In this document: positions 51,644 to 59,984 of the stretch, one piece after another
How positions within the stretch are numbered: position 1 is the stretch's first letter
How the letters are laid out: each line of letters opens with the position of its first letter
Assembly (NCBI RefSeq): GCF_000737325.1
Contig: NZ_CP011125.1
Location: 6,014,001 to 6,078,000, forward strand
DNA from: Sandaracinus amylolyticus
GTDB lineage: Bacteria > Myxococcota_A > Polyangia > Polyangiales > Sandaracinaceae
DNA length: 64,000 nt
Direction: 5' to 3'
Notes under the pieces: generated by a model
Told to the model about the DNA's origin: nothing
Seen by the model: the letters and a program-made list of their open reading frames with translations, nothing else
Databases searched by the model: none
Program-made: the position numbers and the translations under genes

Positions 51644-51648
51644 TCAGC
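51562..51648. repeat. 87-nt near-perfect palindrome at the 3' end of the TIGR02265 kinase gene
   Basis: Arms of 41 nt (51562-51602 and 51608-51648) match at 39 positions around a 5-nt loop (TCGTT). Each arm contains the smaller palindrome CCCGTACGGGA, which also occurs near 51432. The right arm includes the kinase stop codon. It could be a strong bidirectional terminator or the remnant of a palindromic mobile element. Confidence 0.7.
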
Positions 51649-53860
51649 GCCAGCGCAGAGCCACGGCCGTGCGATCGTCACCGCGACCGCGGCAGCTCAC
51701 GACCGCCGCGCGCACTTCACGCGCGCCGGTGAGCTCGAGCATGCGCTGCCAGAAGCCCGCGAGCGCCCACGCGTACGACAGCGACTCCGGCGCGCCGATC
51801 TCGATCTCCACGCGCACGCCGCCGCCCGGCGTCGGCAGCACCTTCGCGTCACCGCGCGAGTGATAGAGCCTGAACAGCTGCGGGATCCGCTCCGTCGCGG
51901 CCGAAGGGCTCGCCGTCTGCATGAACAAGCGATGCGTCGTCGGCAGCTCGCGATCCGCGATCGCGCGTCCGATTCCCGTCGACGTCGCGCCGTCACCTCC
52001 GCCGAGCACTCGCTCCGCGCCGCGCACGAGCTGATCGAAGAGCGCCATCGGCAGCCACGCCATCGGCAGGATCACGCCCGAGAGGCGCGCGAGCGACTCG
52101 CGATCGAGGTGCTCGCGGATCTGCGCGACCGCCGCCGCGCCGTGCGCGGCCTCGAGGTGATCGAGCGTCGCGATCACCAGCGAGCCCTTGATCTCGACGT
52201 CCGCGCTGCTCGAGCCGCTGCGTGACGGAGTCAGCACCGACCACGGATCGACCGGCAGCGGCGTCGCGGAGGCGAACGACGACTCGCGCGACACCGGAGG
52301 CTCGGGGTCGATCGGCGCGAGCAAGCGCGGCCCTTCGCGTGCCGGGCCGGTCGCCTCACGATACGAGAGCGAGTCGCGGCCGATCGGCGTCGCGCCCGAG
52401 GGCTCGCGCACCGCCGCCGCGCTCACCACGCCGCTCACCGGCTCGCGCGGGAACGGCGCCGACGGCTCGCGCACCGCGACGGGCATCTCGCGCGACGGCG
52501 TCGCTCGATGCGCGCTCTCGATCGCCGCGCGCGCGCGCGCCTCGTCCCAGTCGTCCGACGCCGCGAAGAAGTAACGCGCACCGCCGCTCGGCACCGGCGT
52601 CGCGGCGATCGTCGGCGTGCTCGTCGCGATCGTCGGCTGCGAGAGCGCGCTCGCCGCAGCGGCGCGGCGCGCCGGATCGAGCGAAGGACGCGACGCGGGC
52701 TCGAGCGAAGGGCGCGACGGCGGCGAGCGCAGCACCGGCGGCGGCTCGATCGGCGAGGGCGGCCCATCGCGCATGACCGCGATGCGATCCGCGTGGCCCG
52801 CGGGCGACACCGGCGTCGTCGCCTGCATCATCGTGGGGATCGGCAGCGCCGAGCCCTCCATGCTGTCGAGGCCGTGCGGCGACGGCGCCTCTGCGCCGAA
52901 CGGGATCAGCGCCGCGAGCATCGCCTCCGCGCTCTCGAAGCGCGACTTCGGATCCTTCGCGATCGCGCGCAGCACGACGGCCTCGAGCGCGGGATCGAGA
53001 TCGGGCCGCATCAGGCTCGGGCGCGGCGGCTCCGAGCGCAGGATCGACTGCAGGAGCTGGTGGTAGTTCTCGCCCTCGAAGGGAACGCGCCCCGTGATGC
53101 ACTCGTAGAGGATCACGCCCACCGCGTAGAGGTCGACGCGATGATCGAGGTTCTTCATCCCGCGCGCCTGCTCGGGGCTCATGTAGAACGGCGTGCCCAT
53201 CATCACGCCGGTGCGCGTGAGATCGAGCCCGTCGCCCTCCTCGCGACGCACCTTCGAGATGCCGAAGTCGAGGATCTTCACCCAGTCGGAGTTGTTCGCG
53301 CGACGCGTGAGGAAGACGTTGTCGGGCTTCAGATCGCGATGGACGATCTGCTGTCGGTGCACCGCGTCGAGGCCCGCGAGCGCCTGACCGACGACGTCGC
53401 ACGCGCGGCGCGGCTCGAGCCGATGCTCCTTGCGCAGCAGCGCGGCGAGCGACTGTCCGCGCAGGTACTCCATCACGAGGTACGGCGCGTTGTCCTCGGC
53501 GAACCCGAGGTCGAGGATCTCGACGATGTGCTCGTGGCCCGTCGCCGCAGCGGCGCGCGCCTCGCGCTGGAAGCGCTGCACGGCCTTCTCGTCCTGCGCG
53601 AGCTCGGGATGGAGCCGCTTGATCGCGACCTTGCGCCCGATGAGCGTGTGCTCGGCGACGTACACCGCGCCCATGCCGCCCTCGCCGAGCAGCCCGATCA
53701 CGCGGTACTTGCCCGCGATCAGACGGCCGATGAGCGCCCGCCCGACCGTGAGCGCCTTGCCGGTCTTCGGGCAGTGCGTGTACGACGTCGGGTGCGGCTC
53801 GCCGCAATGCGGGCAGGGCGTGCCGGAGGAGTCCGGCGCGCTCGGAGGCGGGATCGCCAT
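51644..53860 (-). CDS. Serine/threonine protein kinase fused to a TIGR02265-like domain
   Basis: A 738-residue protein. Zinc-ribbon-like CPHCGEPHPTSYTHCPKTGK at 16-35; kinase domain about 50-320 (GEGGMGAVYVA, VAIKRLHPE, HRDLKPDNVFL, DFGISKV, MSPEQARG); a long Pro/Ser/Ala-rich linker (330-560); and a C-terminal domain (about 560-720) with VEIKGSLVIATLDHLEAAHG, LPMAWLPMALFDQLVRGAE and IPQLFRLYHSRGDAKVLP, matching the Myxococcus-paralogous TIGR02265 family. No membrane helix is seen. ATG 53860 is chosen just before the ribbon. A signalling role is clear; output unknown. Confidence 0.88.
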   Translation of the reverse strand: MAIPPPSAPDSSGTPCPHCGEPHPTSYTHCPKTGKALTVGRALIGRLIAGKYRVIGLLGEGGMGAVYVAEHTLIGRKVAIKRLHPELAQDEKAVQRFQREARAAAATGHEHIVEILDLGFAEDNAPYLVMEYLRGQSLAALLRKEHRLEPRRACDVVGQALAGLDAVHRQQIVHRDLKPDNVFLTRRANNSDWVKILDFGISKVRREEGDGLDLTRTGVMMGTPFYMSPEQARGMKNLDHRVDLYAVGVILYECITGRVPFEGENYHQLLQSILRSEPPRPSLMRPDLDPALEAVVLRAIAKDPKSRFESAEAMLAALIPFGAEAPSPHGLDSMEGSALPIPTMMQATTPVSPAGHADRIAVMRDGPPSPIEPPPVLRSPPSRPSLEPASRPSLDPARRAAAASALSQPTIATSTPTIAATPVPSGGARYFFAASDDWDEARARAAIESAHRATPSREMPVAVREPSAPFPREPVSGVVSAAAVREPSGATPIGRDSLSYREATGPAREGPRLLAPIDPEPPVSRESSFASATPLPVDPWSVLTPSRSGSSSADVEIKGSLVIATLDHLEAAHGAAAVAQIREHLDRESLARLSGVILPMAWLPMALFDQLVRGAERVLGGGDGATSTGIGRAIADRELPTTHRLFMQTASPSAATERIPQLFRLYHSRGDAKVLPTPGGGVRVEIEIGAPESLSYAWALAGFWQRMLELTGAREVRAAVVSCRGRGDDRTAVALRWR

Positions 53861-54036
53861 CGGCTCGGTCGAGCGAGTGTCCTCGCTCGCGACGCCTTGC
53901 GTCAAGCCGTTCCGTAGGGTTCCCGCCGGCCTGGACGGGGCCACCGTCGTTTCGAGCGGGCATCGCGCGCACGTCGTCGCAGGACGTGCGTGCACGCTCT
54001 TGCGATTCGCGCGCGAGGCGCGCTAAAGCGCGCTCG

Positions 54037-56712
54037 ATGTCGCACCGATTCTGCGCGTGTCACGGCTCCGAAGCGATGTTCAGCGCGAGCGCGAGCGCGG
54101 CCGACGGCGGTCGTCCCTTCGCGCTCCCCGGCGATGCGCCGCAGTGGGGCCGCCCGCGCCCCTTCGCGATCGAGTCGCTCGTCGTGCGTGTCGCGCTCGA
54201 CCTCGACGCGCGCGCGGTCGACGGCGACTGCGAGATCGGCGTGAAGCGGATCGATCCCGAGGCGCGCGAGGTCGCGCTCGACGCGATCGACTTCGAGCTC
54301 TCGAGCGTGGAGATCGCGCGCGGCGAAGGACAGTGGGCCGCGATCGCGCACCACTACGACGGGCGCGAGATCCGCATCGACGCGAGCGCGATCGGCGCGC
54401 ACGGCGCGACGTTCCGCGTGCGCTATCGATGCACGCCGCGCCGCGGGCTCTACTTCGTCACGCGCCGCGCGCTGCGCGCGCGCACCGCGCCCGACGCGAA
54501 GCCGAGCGAGGTGTGGTCGCAGGGCCAGGACCAGGACAACCGCCACTGGTTCCCGTGCGCCGATCATCCGAACCAGCGCATGCGCACCGAGATGATCGCG
54601 ACGGTGCCGAAGGGCTGGTTCGCGCTCTCGAACGGCGAGCTCGTGTCGCGTCGCGCCGCGGGCGACGTCGAGACCTTCCACTGGCGACAGAGCGACCCGC
54701 ATCCGTCGTACCTCGTGACGCTCGCATGTGGCGCGTTCGACGAGGCGCACACGAAGGAAGGCGCGCTGCCGATCGACTACTACGTGCCGCGCGGAGACGG
54801 CGCGCACATCGAGCGCTCGCTCGGTCGCACGCCCGAGATGATCCGCGTGTTCGCGGAGAAGCTGCGCACGCCCTTCCCGTGGGTGAAGTACGCGCAGGTC
54901 GTCGTCAGCGACTTCATCTTCGGCGGGATGGAGAACACGAGCGCGACGACGCTCTTCGATCGCGCGCTGCTCGACGAGCGCGCCGCGCTCGACGTCGACA
55001 TGGAGTCGCTCGTGTCGCACGAGCTCGCGCACCAGTGGTTCGGCGATCTCGTCACGTGCCGCGACTGGAGCCACGCGTGGCTGAACGAGGGCTTCGCGAC
55101 GTACCTCGAGCACGTCTGGCGCGAGCACGCGGAGGGCGCCGACGCGTACCTCTACGGCATCGAGCAGGACCTCGACACGTACCTCGACGAGGATCGCGAT
55201 CGCTATCGCCGTCCGATCGTCACGAACATCTGGTCCGCGCCGATCGACGTGTTCGATCGTCACCTCTACCAGAAGGGCGGGCTCACGCTGCACGCGCTGC
55301 GCTCGCACCTCGGCGACGACGCGTTCTGGCGCGGCATCGCGCACTACCTCGAGCGCATGCGCGGCAAGGGCGCCGAGACGCGCGATCTGATGCGCGCGAT
55401 CGAGGACGCGACGGGTCGCTCGCTCGAGGCGTTCTTCGATCAGTGGGTGATGAAGCCCGGCCACCCGCAGCTCGAGATCTCGGGCGAGCACGAGTCCGGC
55501 GTCTTCAAGCTCACGGTGACGCAGGCGCAGGCGAAGGGACACGAGCCCCACCCGATGTTCACGTTCGATCTGCCGGTGATCGTCGTGACCGACGAGGGCA
55601 GCGAAGAGCACCGCGTGCCGGTGAGCAAGCAGCGCGAGACGTTCGCGCTCAAGTGCACGAGCGCGCCGAAGATGGTGATCGTCGATCCGCGCTCGAGCGT
55701 GCACGGCACGGTCGACAATCGCCTCTCGACCGCGCTGCTCGCGGAGCAGCTCGTGAAGTCGACGAGCGCGCAGCCGCGCTGGCGCGCCGCGCGCGCGCTC
55801 GGCAAGCGCAACGAGCCGCGCGCGGTCACGGCGCTCGCGAAGGGCCTCGCGGCGGCGGACGCGTTCTGGGCGGTCCGCGCGGAGTGCGCGAGCGCGCTCG
55901 GAGAGCAGCGCACCGAGGACGCGCTGCGCGCGCTGCTCGCGGGCGTCGTCGACGCGAACCCGAAGGTGCGGCGCGCCGTCGCGGCGGCGCTCGGTCGCTT
56001 CCGCGCGATCACGCCGGGCGATCTCGGATCGCGCGCCGCGGACGCGCTGCTCGCGTGGATCGAGCGCGGCGATCGCAGCTACCTCGTCGAGAGCGAGACG
56101 CGCCGTGCGCTCGGTCGCACCCGCGATCCGCGCGCGTTCGACGTGCTCTCGAAGCGCCTCGCGGAAGACGGCGTGTCGTGGGCCGACGTGGTGCGCCAGG
56201 GCACGGTCGACGGGCTCGCCGCGACGCGCGATCCGCGCTCGCTCGCGCTGCTCATGGAGGTGCTCGGCGACGAGCAGGCCCCCGGTGTGCGTCGCTCCGC
56301 GCTCGGCGCGCTCGGCCGCGCGCGCGAGATCGTCGACGAGGGCCCGATCACCGTGAAGGTGCGCGAGGCGATCGAGCAGACGATGACCGCGTTCGATCCC
56401 GGCGTGCGCATCGCCGCGTGCCGCGCGCTGGTCGCGCTGCGTGACGGCGCGGGCACCGGCGCGATCGCGCGCCTCGTCGATCGTGATCTCGATGGTCGCG
56501 TGCGGCGCCAGGCGCGCGAGTCGCTGCGCGACCTCCGCGATCGCAGCGCGCGCGGCAAGGAGGTCTCCGCGCTGCGCGACGAGCTCGAGCGCGTGCGCGG
56601 TGAGCTCCGCGAGCTGCGCGACAAGGTCGGCGTGATCGACGTGCGGGTGCGCGACGCGAACGGCGCCGCGAAGACGACCTCGTCGGACAAGGCCGAGAAG
56701 CCCGCGAGCTGA
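54037..56712 (+). CDS. M1-family aminopeptidase with HEAT-repeat C-terminus
   Basis: An 891-residue metallopeptidase. N-terminal beta domain; GGMENTSATTLFDRALLD (exopeptidase motif) near 305; zinc site HELAHQWFGDLVTCRDWSHA with the third ligand in WLNEGFATYLEH. From about residue 560 the chain becomes alpha-helical HEAT-like repeats (ARALGKRNEPRAVTALAKGL, ALRALLAGVVDANPKVRRAV), ending in a coiled-coil segment (DELERVRGELRELRDKVGV) and a Lys/Ser/Ala tail. Removes N-terminal residues from peptides; the HEAT tail may bind a partner. No signal peptide, so cytosolic. Confidence 0.92.
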   Translation: MSHRFCACHGSEAMFSASASAADGGRPFALPGDAPQWGRPRPFAIESLVVRVALDLDARAVDGDCEIGVKRIDPEAREVALDAIDFELSSVEIARGEGQWAAIAHHYDGREIRIDASAIGAHGATFRVRYRCTPRRGLYFVTRRALRARTAPDAKPSEVWSQGQDQDNRHWFPCADHPNQRMRTEMIATVPKGWFALSNGELVSRRAAGDVETFHWRQSDPHPSYLVTLACGAFDEAHTKEGALPIDYYVPRGDGAHIERSLGRTPEMIRVFAEKLRTPFPWVKYAQVVVSDFIFGGMENTSATTLFDRALLDERAALDVDMESLVSHELAHQWFGDLVTCRDWSHAWLNEGFATYLEHVWREHAEGADAYLYGIEQDLDTYLDEDRDRYRRPIVTNIWSAPIDVFDRHLYQKGGLTLHALRSHLGDDAFWRGIAHYLERMRGKGAETRDLMRAIEDATGRSLEAFFDQWVMKPGHPQLEISGEHESGVFKLTVTQAQAKGHEPHPMFTFDLPVIVVTDEGSEEHRVPVSKQRETFALKCTSAPKMVIVDPRSSVHGTVDNRLSTALLAEQLVKSTSAQPRWRAARALGKRNEPRAVTALAKGLAAADAFWAVRAECASALGEQRTEDALRALLAGVVDANPKVRRAVAAALGRFRAITPGDLGSRAADALLAWIERGDRSYLVESETRRALGRTRDPRAFDVLSKRLAEDGVSWADVVRQGTVDGLAATRDPRSLALLMEVLGDEQAPGVRRSALGALGRAREIVDEGPITVKVREAIEQTMTAFDPGVRIAACRALVALRDGAGTGAIARLVDRDLDGRVRRQARESLRDLRDRSARGKEVSALRDELERVRGELRELRDKVGVIDVRVRDANGAAKTTSSDKAEKPAS

Positions 56713-56719
56713 AGCGATC

Positions 56720-56744
56720 CGGCTCCGCTCGTCGGGCGGAGCCG
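56720..56744. terminator. Hairpin between the aminopeptidase and Imm5-like genes
   Basis: CGGCTCCGC and GCGGAGCCG pair around a 7-nt loop, 7 bp after the aminopeptidase stop and 5 bp before the stop of the convergent gene. Probable bidirectional terminator. Confidence 0.65.
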
Positions 56745-56749
56745 CCGGC

Positions 56750-57322
56750 TCAACGCGCGGGTGGCAGCACGCTCGCCCGCGAGACCGCGCCCGCGAGCAC
56801 GTCGAGCGTGATGCGCTCGCGCGTCGCTTCGAGACAGCGCTGCCGGCCGACGTGCGCCTCGGTCCCGAACGCGCGCACCGCGTGCTCGACGGCCTGCGCC
56901 GCGTAGGCGCGCTGCGCGTAGTACGCGTCGTCCGCGCGCGGATCGCAGGCGAAGCACGCGGCCGCGGCGGCGAGCGCCGCCTCGGACTCGAGCACCGAGT
57001 CCCTCGCGATCTCCTCCGCGGCCTGCGTCGCAGCGAACGCCGCGGCCCACGCGTCGGCGGGTCCGCACTCGCCGCGTGCCCACTTCGTCGCGGTCAACAC
57101 CGCGCGTCCCGGCCGGAGATCGGCGGGACGTGTCCGCTTGATCGCGAGGCTCGCCGCGTCGGCGGCCGCGATCACGACGAGTGGGCGCGACACGCCGACG
57201 CTCATCGCGATGCGCACGAGCCAGTCGCCCCGGCGGCACTCCTCGAACGCGCGGCGGACGTCGCGGTCGTAGGTGTCGAGCCACCGACCGACCTCGCCGT
57301 CGAGCTGACCGAGCGACTGCAT
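56750..57322 (-). CDS. Imm5-like putative immunity protein
   Basis: A 190-residue helical, Ala-rich protein. The pattern FEECRRGDWLVRIAMSVGV, then ADLRPGRAVLTATKWARGEC and alternating Ala/Tyr-Ala runs (AYYAQRAYAAQAVEHA) resembles the Imm5-type immunity family (CPRGDW...W). Such proteins protect against polymorphic toxins, but no toxin gene or secretion marker is nearby, so this could be an orphan or a repurposed member. ATG 57322 follows GGGGAGG. Confidence 0.5.
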   Translation of the reverse strand: MQSLGQLDGEVGRWLDTYDRDVRRAFEECRRGDWLVRIAMSVGVSRPLVVIAAADAASLAIKRTRPADLRPGRAVLTATKWARGECGPADAWAAAFAATQAAEEIARDSVLESEAALAAAAACFACDPRADDAYYAQRAYAAQAVEHAVRAFGTEAHVGRQRCLEATRERITLDVLAGAVSRASVLPPAR

Positions 57323-57510
57323 CGCACCTCCCCTGATCGCCCGGCCCGCTCTGCTGCAGTGCCCGTGCCTCGCGATTTTACTGTGGATTTCGCGATCCGG
57401 CCTGGGGTCGCGAGCCCTCGCCCCGGGCGCCCATCCCCCACGCGACATCTCGCCCCGGTTGAGCATCGCGCACTCGTTCCTACACCCCCAGAGCAGGAGG
57501 CGCTTCGATC

Positions 57511-58107
57511 ATGCGGAAGACGATCCTGATGCTCGCGATGCTGGCGATCGCGTGCGGCGGGCACGACGGCGCGAACGCAGGCGTGGCGGCGGGCAAGCCC
57601 GACGAGCCCTCGGCCGGAGCGGAGGCGCTGGTCTTCCCGGCGTCGGCCGCGGTCGGCGAAGAAGGTGCGCGTCGTCCGGGTGACGGCGTCGCGCTGCGCG
57701 TCTGGTCGCCGACGCCGATCGGCGTGCTGAGCGCGGACGCGCTCGAGGCGTACCGCGTCGTGCTCGAGGCGGAGAACACCGGCGGGCAGGACCTGTCGGT
57801 CGCGTCGTCGTGGGCGCGCACGCGCATCCAGCGCGCGAACGGCGATGCGATCGAGGGCTGCCTCGGCGCGCCCGTCGCGGTGCCCGACACCGCGGCGATC
57901 GCGCCCGGCGGCTCGCTGTTCGTCTCGCTGCCCGCGCCGTGCGCGCTCGAGAGCGGTGGGCGCTACCAGGTGCTCGTCGATCTCTCGATCGGCGCGCGCT
58001 TCGGCGAGAACGCGGAGAGCGTGCGCAGCGCGCGCCACGAGATCGTGGTGAACACCGAGCTCCCGCCGTTCCGCGGCGACGAGCTGCCGCCGATCCCGCA
58101 GCGTTGA
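57511..58107 (+). CDS. Lipoprotein of unknown function
   Basis: A 198-residue lipoprotein (MRKTILMLAMLAIAC). The mature chain is predicted mostly beta-sheet (YRVVLEAENTGGQDLSVASS, SLFVSLPAPC, YQVLVDLSIGARF), an immunoglobulin-like layout, with two cysteines that could form a disulfide. ATG 57511 follows GCAGGAGG. The gene ends 31 bp before the kinase E start and could be its upstream partner. Confidence 0.7.
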   Translation: MRKTILMLAMLAIACGGHDGANAGVAAGKPDEPSAGAEALVFPASAAVGEEGARRPGDGVALRVWSPTPIGVLSADALEAYRVVLEAENTGGQDLSVASSWARTRIQRANGDAIEGCLGAPVAVPDTAAIAPGGSLFVSLPAPCALESGGRYQVLVDLSIGARFGENAESVRSARHEIVVNTELPPFRGDELPPIPQR

Positions 58108-58138
58108 TCGCGCCGCCGGGGGTACCCTCGGCGCGCCG

Positions 58139-59980
58139 ATGAGCGACGACGAGCGAACGCGCGCCGCCAAGCGCGCGCCCGAGGAGACCATCGCGGCGCG
58201 CCCGCGCGCGCGAGCTCCGGAGCACGCGCCCTCCCCGCGCGCCGAGCTGCCGATCGTGTCGCTGCACGGGCCCGCGACGCTCGGCGCGTTCGGGAGCGAC
58301 GAAGCAGGCGCCGAGCTCGCGGTCACGAGCGTGCTCGGCGTCGGCGGCATGGGCCGCGTGCTGCTCGGGCGCCAGCGATCGCTGAAGCGCGACGTCGCGA
58401 TCAAGATGGTGCACGACCCGAGCGCGATGCAGGACGACCTCGTCCGCGAGGCGCGCATCATCGGGATGCTCGAGCACCCGAACGTCGTGCCGGTGCACCT
58501 GCTCGCGCGCTCGGAGCGCGAGGGCGCGCCCTTCCTCGTCATGAAGCGCATCGAGGGCGTGCGCTGGCTCGATCTGATCCGCGCGTCCGATCATCCGCAC
58601 TGGGCGCGCGTGCCGGGCAGCGAGGATCGGCTCGCCGCGCACCTCGAGATCTTCGGCGCGGTGTGCAACGCCGTCGCGGTCGCGCACGAGCGCGGGATCG
58701 TCCATCGCGACATCAAGCCTGCCAACGTGATGGTGGGCCGCCTCGGCGAGGTCTACCTGACCGACTGGGGCGTCGCGCTCGATCGACACGGACCGCTGCG
58801 CGACGACGCGCCGTTCGCGGGCACCCCGACGTACGCGGCCCCCGAGATGGTGCGCGGCGACGAGCGCGAGATCGACGAGCGCACCGACGTGTTCCTGCTC
58901 GGCGCGACGCTCCACCACGCGCTCGTGGGATCGCCGCGGCACAGCACGGTGAGCGTCGAGGCCGCGCTCGGAGGCGCCGCGATGGTCGAGCCCTTCGCGT
59001 ACGGGCCCGACGTGCCCGGGGAGCTCGCGTCGCTGTGCAACCGCGCGACGAGCGCGCGTCCCGAGGAGCGCCCCGCGAGCGCGCTCGAGATGCGCGACGC
59101 GGTGCGCGAGTGGCTCCGTCATCGCGACTCGTACGCGCTGCTCGCGCGTGCCCGCGCGCACGTCGCGGCGATCGAAGACGCCGGCGACGGCGTCGACCGC
59201 GCGATGCTCGAGGCGCGCATCGCGCTCGACGAGGCCGAGCGCCTCTGGGCGCGCAATCCCGACGTCGCCGCGCTGCGCGTGCGCGCGCTGCGGGCGATCG
59301 TGCGCGTCGAGGTCACGCGCGAGCAGCCCGCGACCGCGCGGGTCGCGCTGCAGGAGCTGCGCGAGCTCGGCGCGACGACGAGCGACGAGGACGCGCTGGT
59401 GCGCGCGCTCGAGGCGAAGCTCGCGGAGCGCCGCGCGATCGAGCACGAGCTCGATCTCGACGCCGACGCGATCGCGCGCAGCCGTCTGCTGCTCGCGGTC
59501 GGCGTGCTCGGCGCGATCACCGCGACGACCGCGATCGTGATGCGCCTCTCGCTCGACTCCGCGAGCGCGCGCTGGCAGGTGCTGGTCACGCCCGGCGTGC
59601 TCGCGGTCGGGTACGCCGCGATCGTCGCTTACTTCCGGCGCGCGCTGCTGACGAACACCGCGAACACGCGCGCGGTCGCGACGCTCGGCGGCATCTTCGC
59701 GAGCTCGCTCTTCGTGCGCGCGCTCGGGCTCGCGCAGGACGTCGCGCTCCCCGCGATCTTCGTGTTCGATCTCGCCGCGCTCGCGATCCTCATGGCGAGC
59801 GCGACGTTGCTCGCGTTCCGACGGCTCGCGCTGTTCGCGGGGTTCGCGGCGTGCGCCGCGATCGTGGGCGCGATCTGGCCCGAGCGCGCGCAGCACGCCT
59901 ACGTCGCGACCGTGCTCGCCGCGCTGGTGCACGCCTACCGCGAGTGGGTGCGTGCCCGCCGCGTGACCGGCGCGCGATGA
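58139..59980 (+). CDS. Membrane serine/threonine kinase (E) with DWG activation motif
   Basis: A 613-residue kinase: glycine loop LGVGGMGRVLL, VAIKMVHDP (Lys), HRDIKPANVMV (catalytic Asp), then DWGVALD in place of DFG, and YAAPEMVRG. DWG is common in one bacterial kinase subgroup and is compatible with activity. A helical region (340-450) leads to about six membrane segments (455-600), making a multi-pass C-terminal domain unlike the single helix of kinase D. TACCCT lies 10 nt before the ATG. Substrates unknown. Confidence 0.88.
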   Translation: MSDDERTRAAKRAPEETIAARPRARAPEHAPSPRAELPIVSLHGPATLGAFGSDEAGAELAVTSVLGVGGMGRVLLGRQRSLKRDVAIKMVHDPSAMQDDLVREARIIGMLEHPNVVPVHLLARSEREGAPFLVMKRIEGVRWLDLIRASDHPHWARVPGSEDRLAAHLEIFGAVCNAVAVAHERGIVHRDIKPANVMVGRLGEVYLTDWGVALDRHGPLRDDAPFAGTPTYAAPEMVRGDEREIDERTDVFLLGATLHHALVGSPRHSTVSVEAALGGAAMVEPFAYGPDVPGELASLCNRATSARPEERPASALEMRDAVREWLRHRDSYALLARARAHVAAIEDAGDGVDRAMLEARIALDEAERLWARNPDVAALRVRALRAIVRVEVTREQPATARVALQELRELGATTSDEDALVRALEAKLAERRAIEHELDLDADAIARSRLLLAVGVLGAITATTAIVMRLSLDSASARWQVLVTPGVLAVGYAAIVAYFRRALLTNTANTRAVATLGGIFASSLFVRALGLAQDVALPAIFVFDLAALAILMASATLLAFRRLALFAGFAACAAIVGAIWPERAQHAYVATVLAALVHAYREWVRARRVTGAR

Positions 59981-59984
59981 GCGC

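Noticed and set aside
51562-51648. An integron attC site
   Set aside because: No integrase or cassette array is seen, and the conserved GTTRRRY/RYYYAAC core sites are not found at the arm ends.
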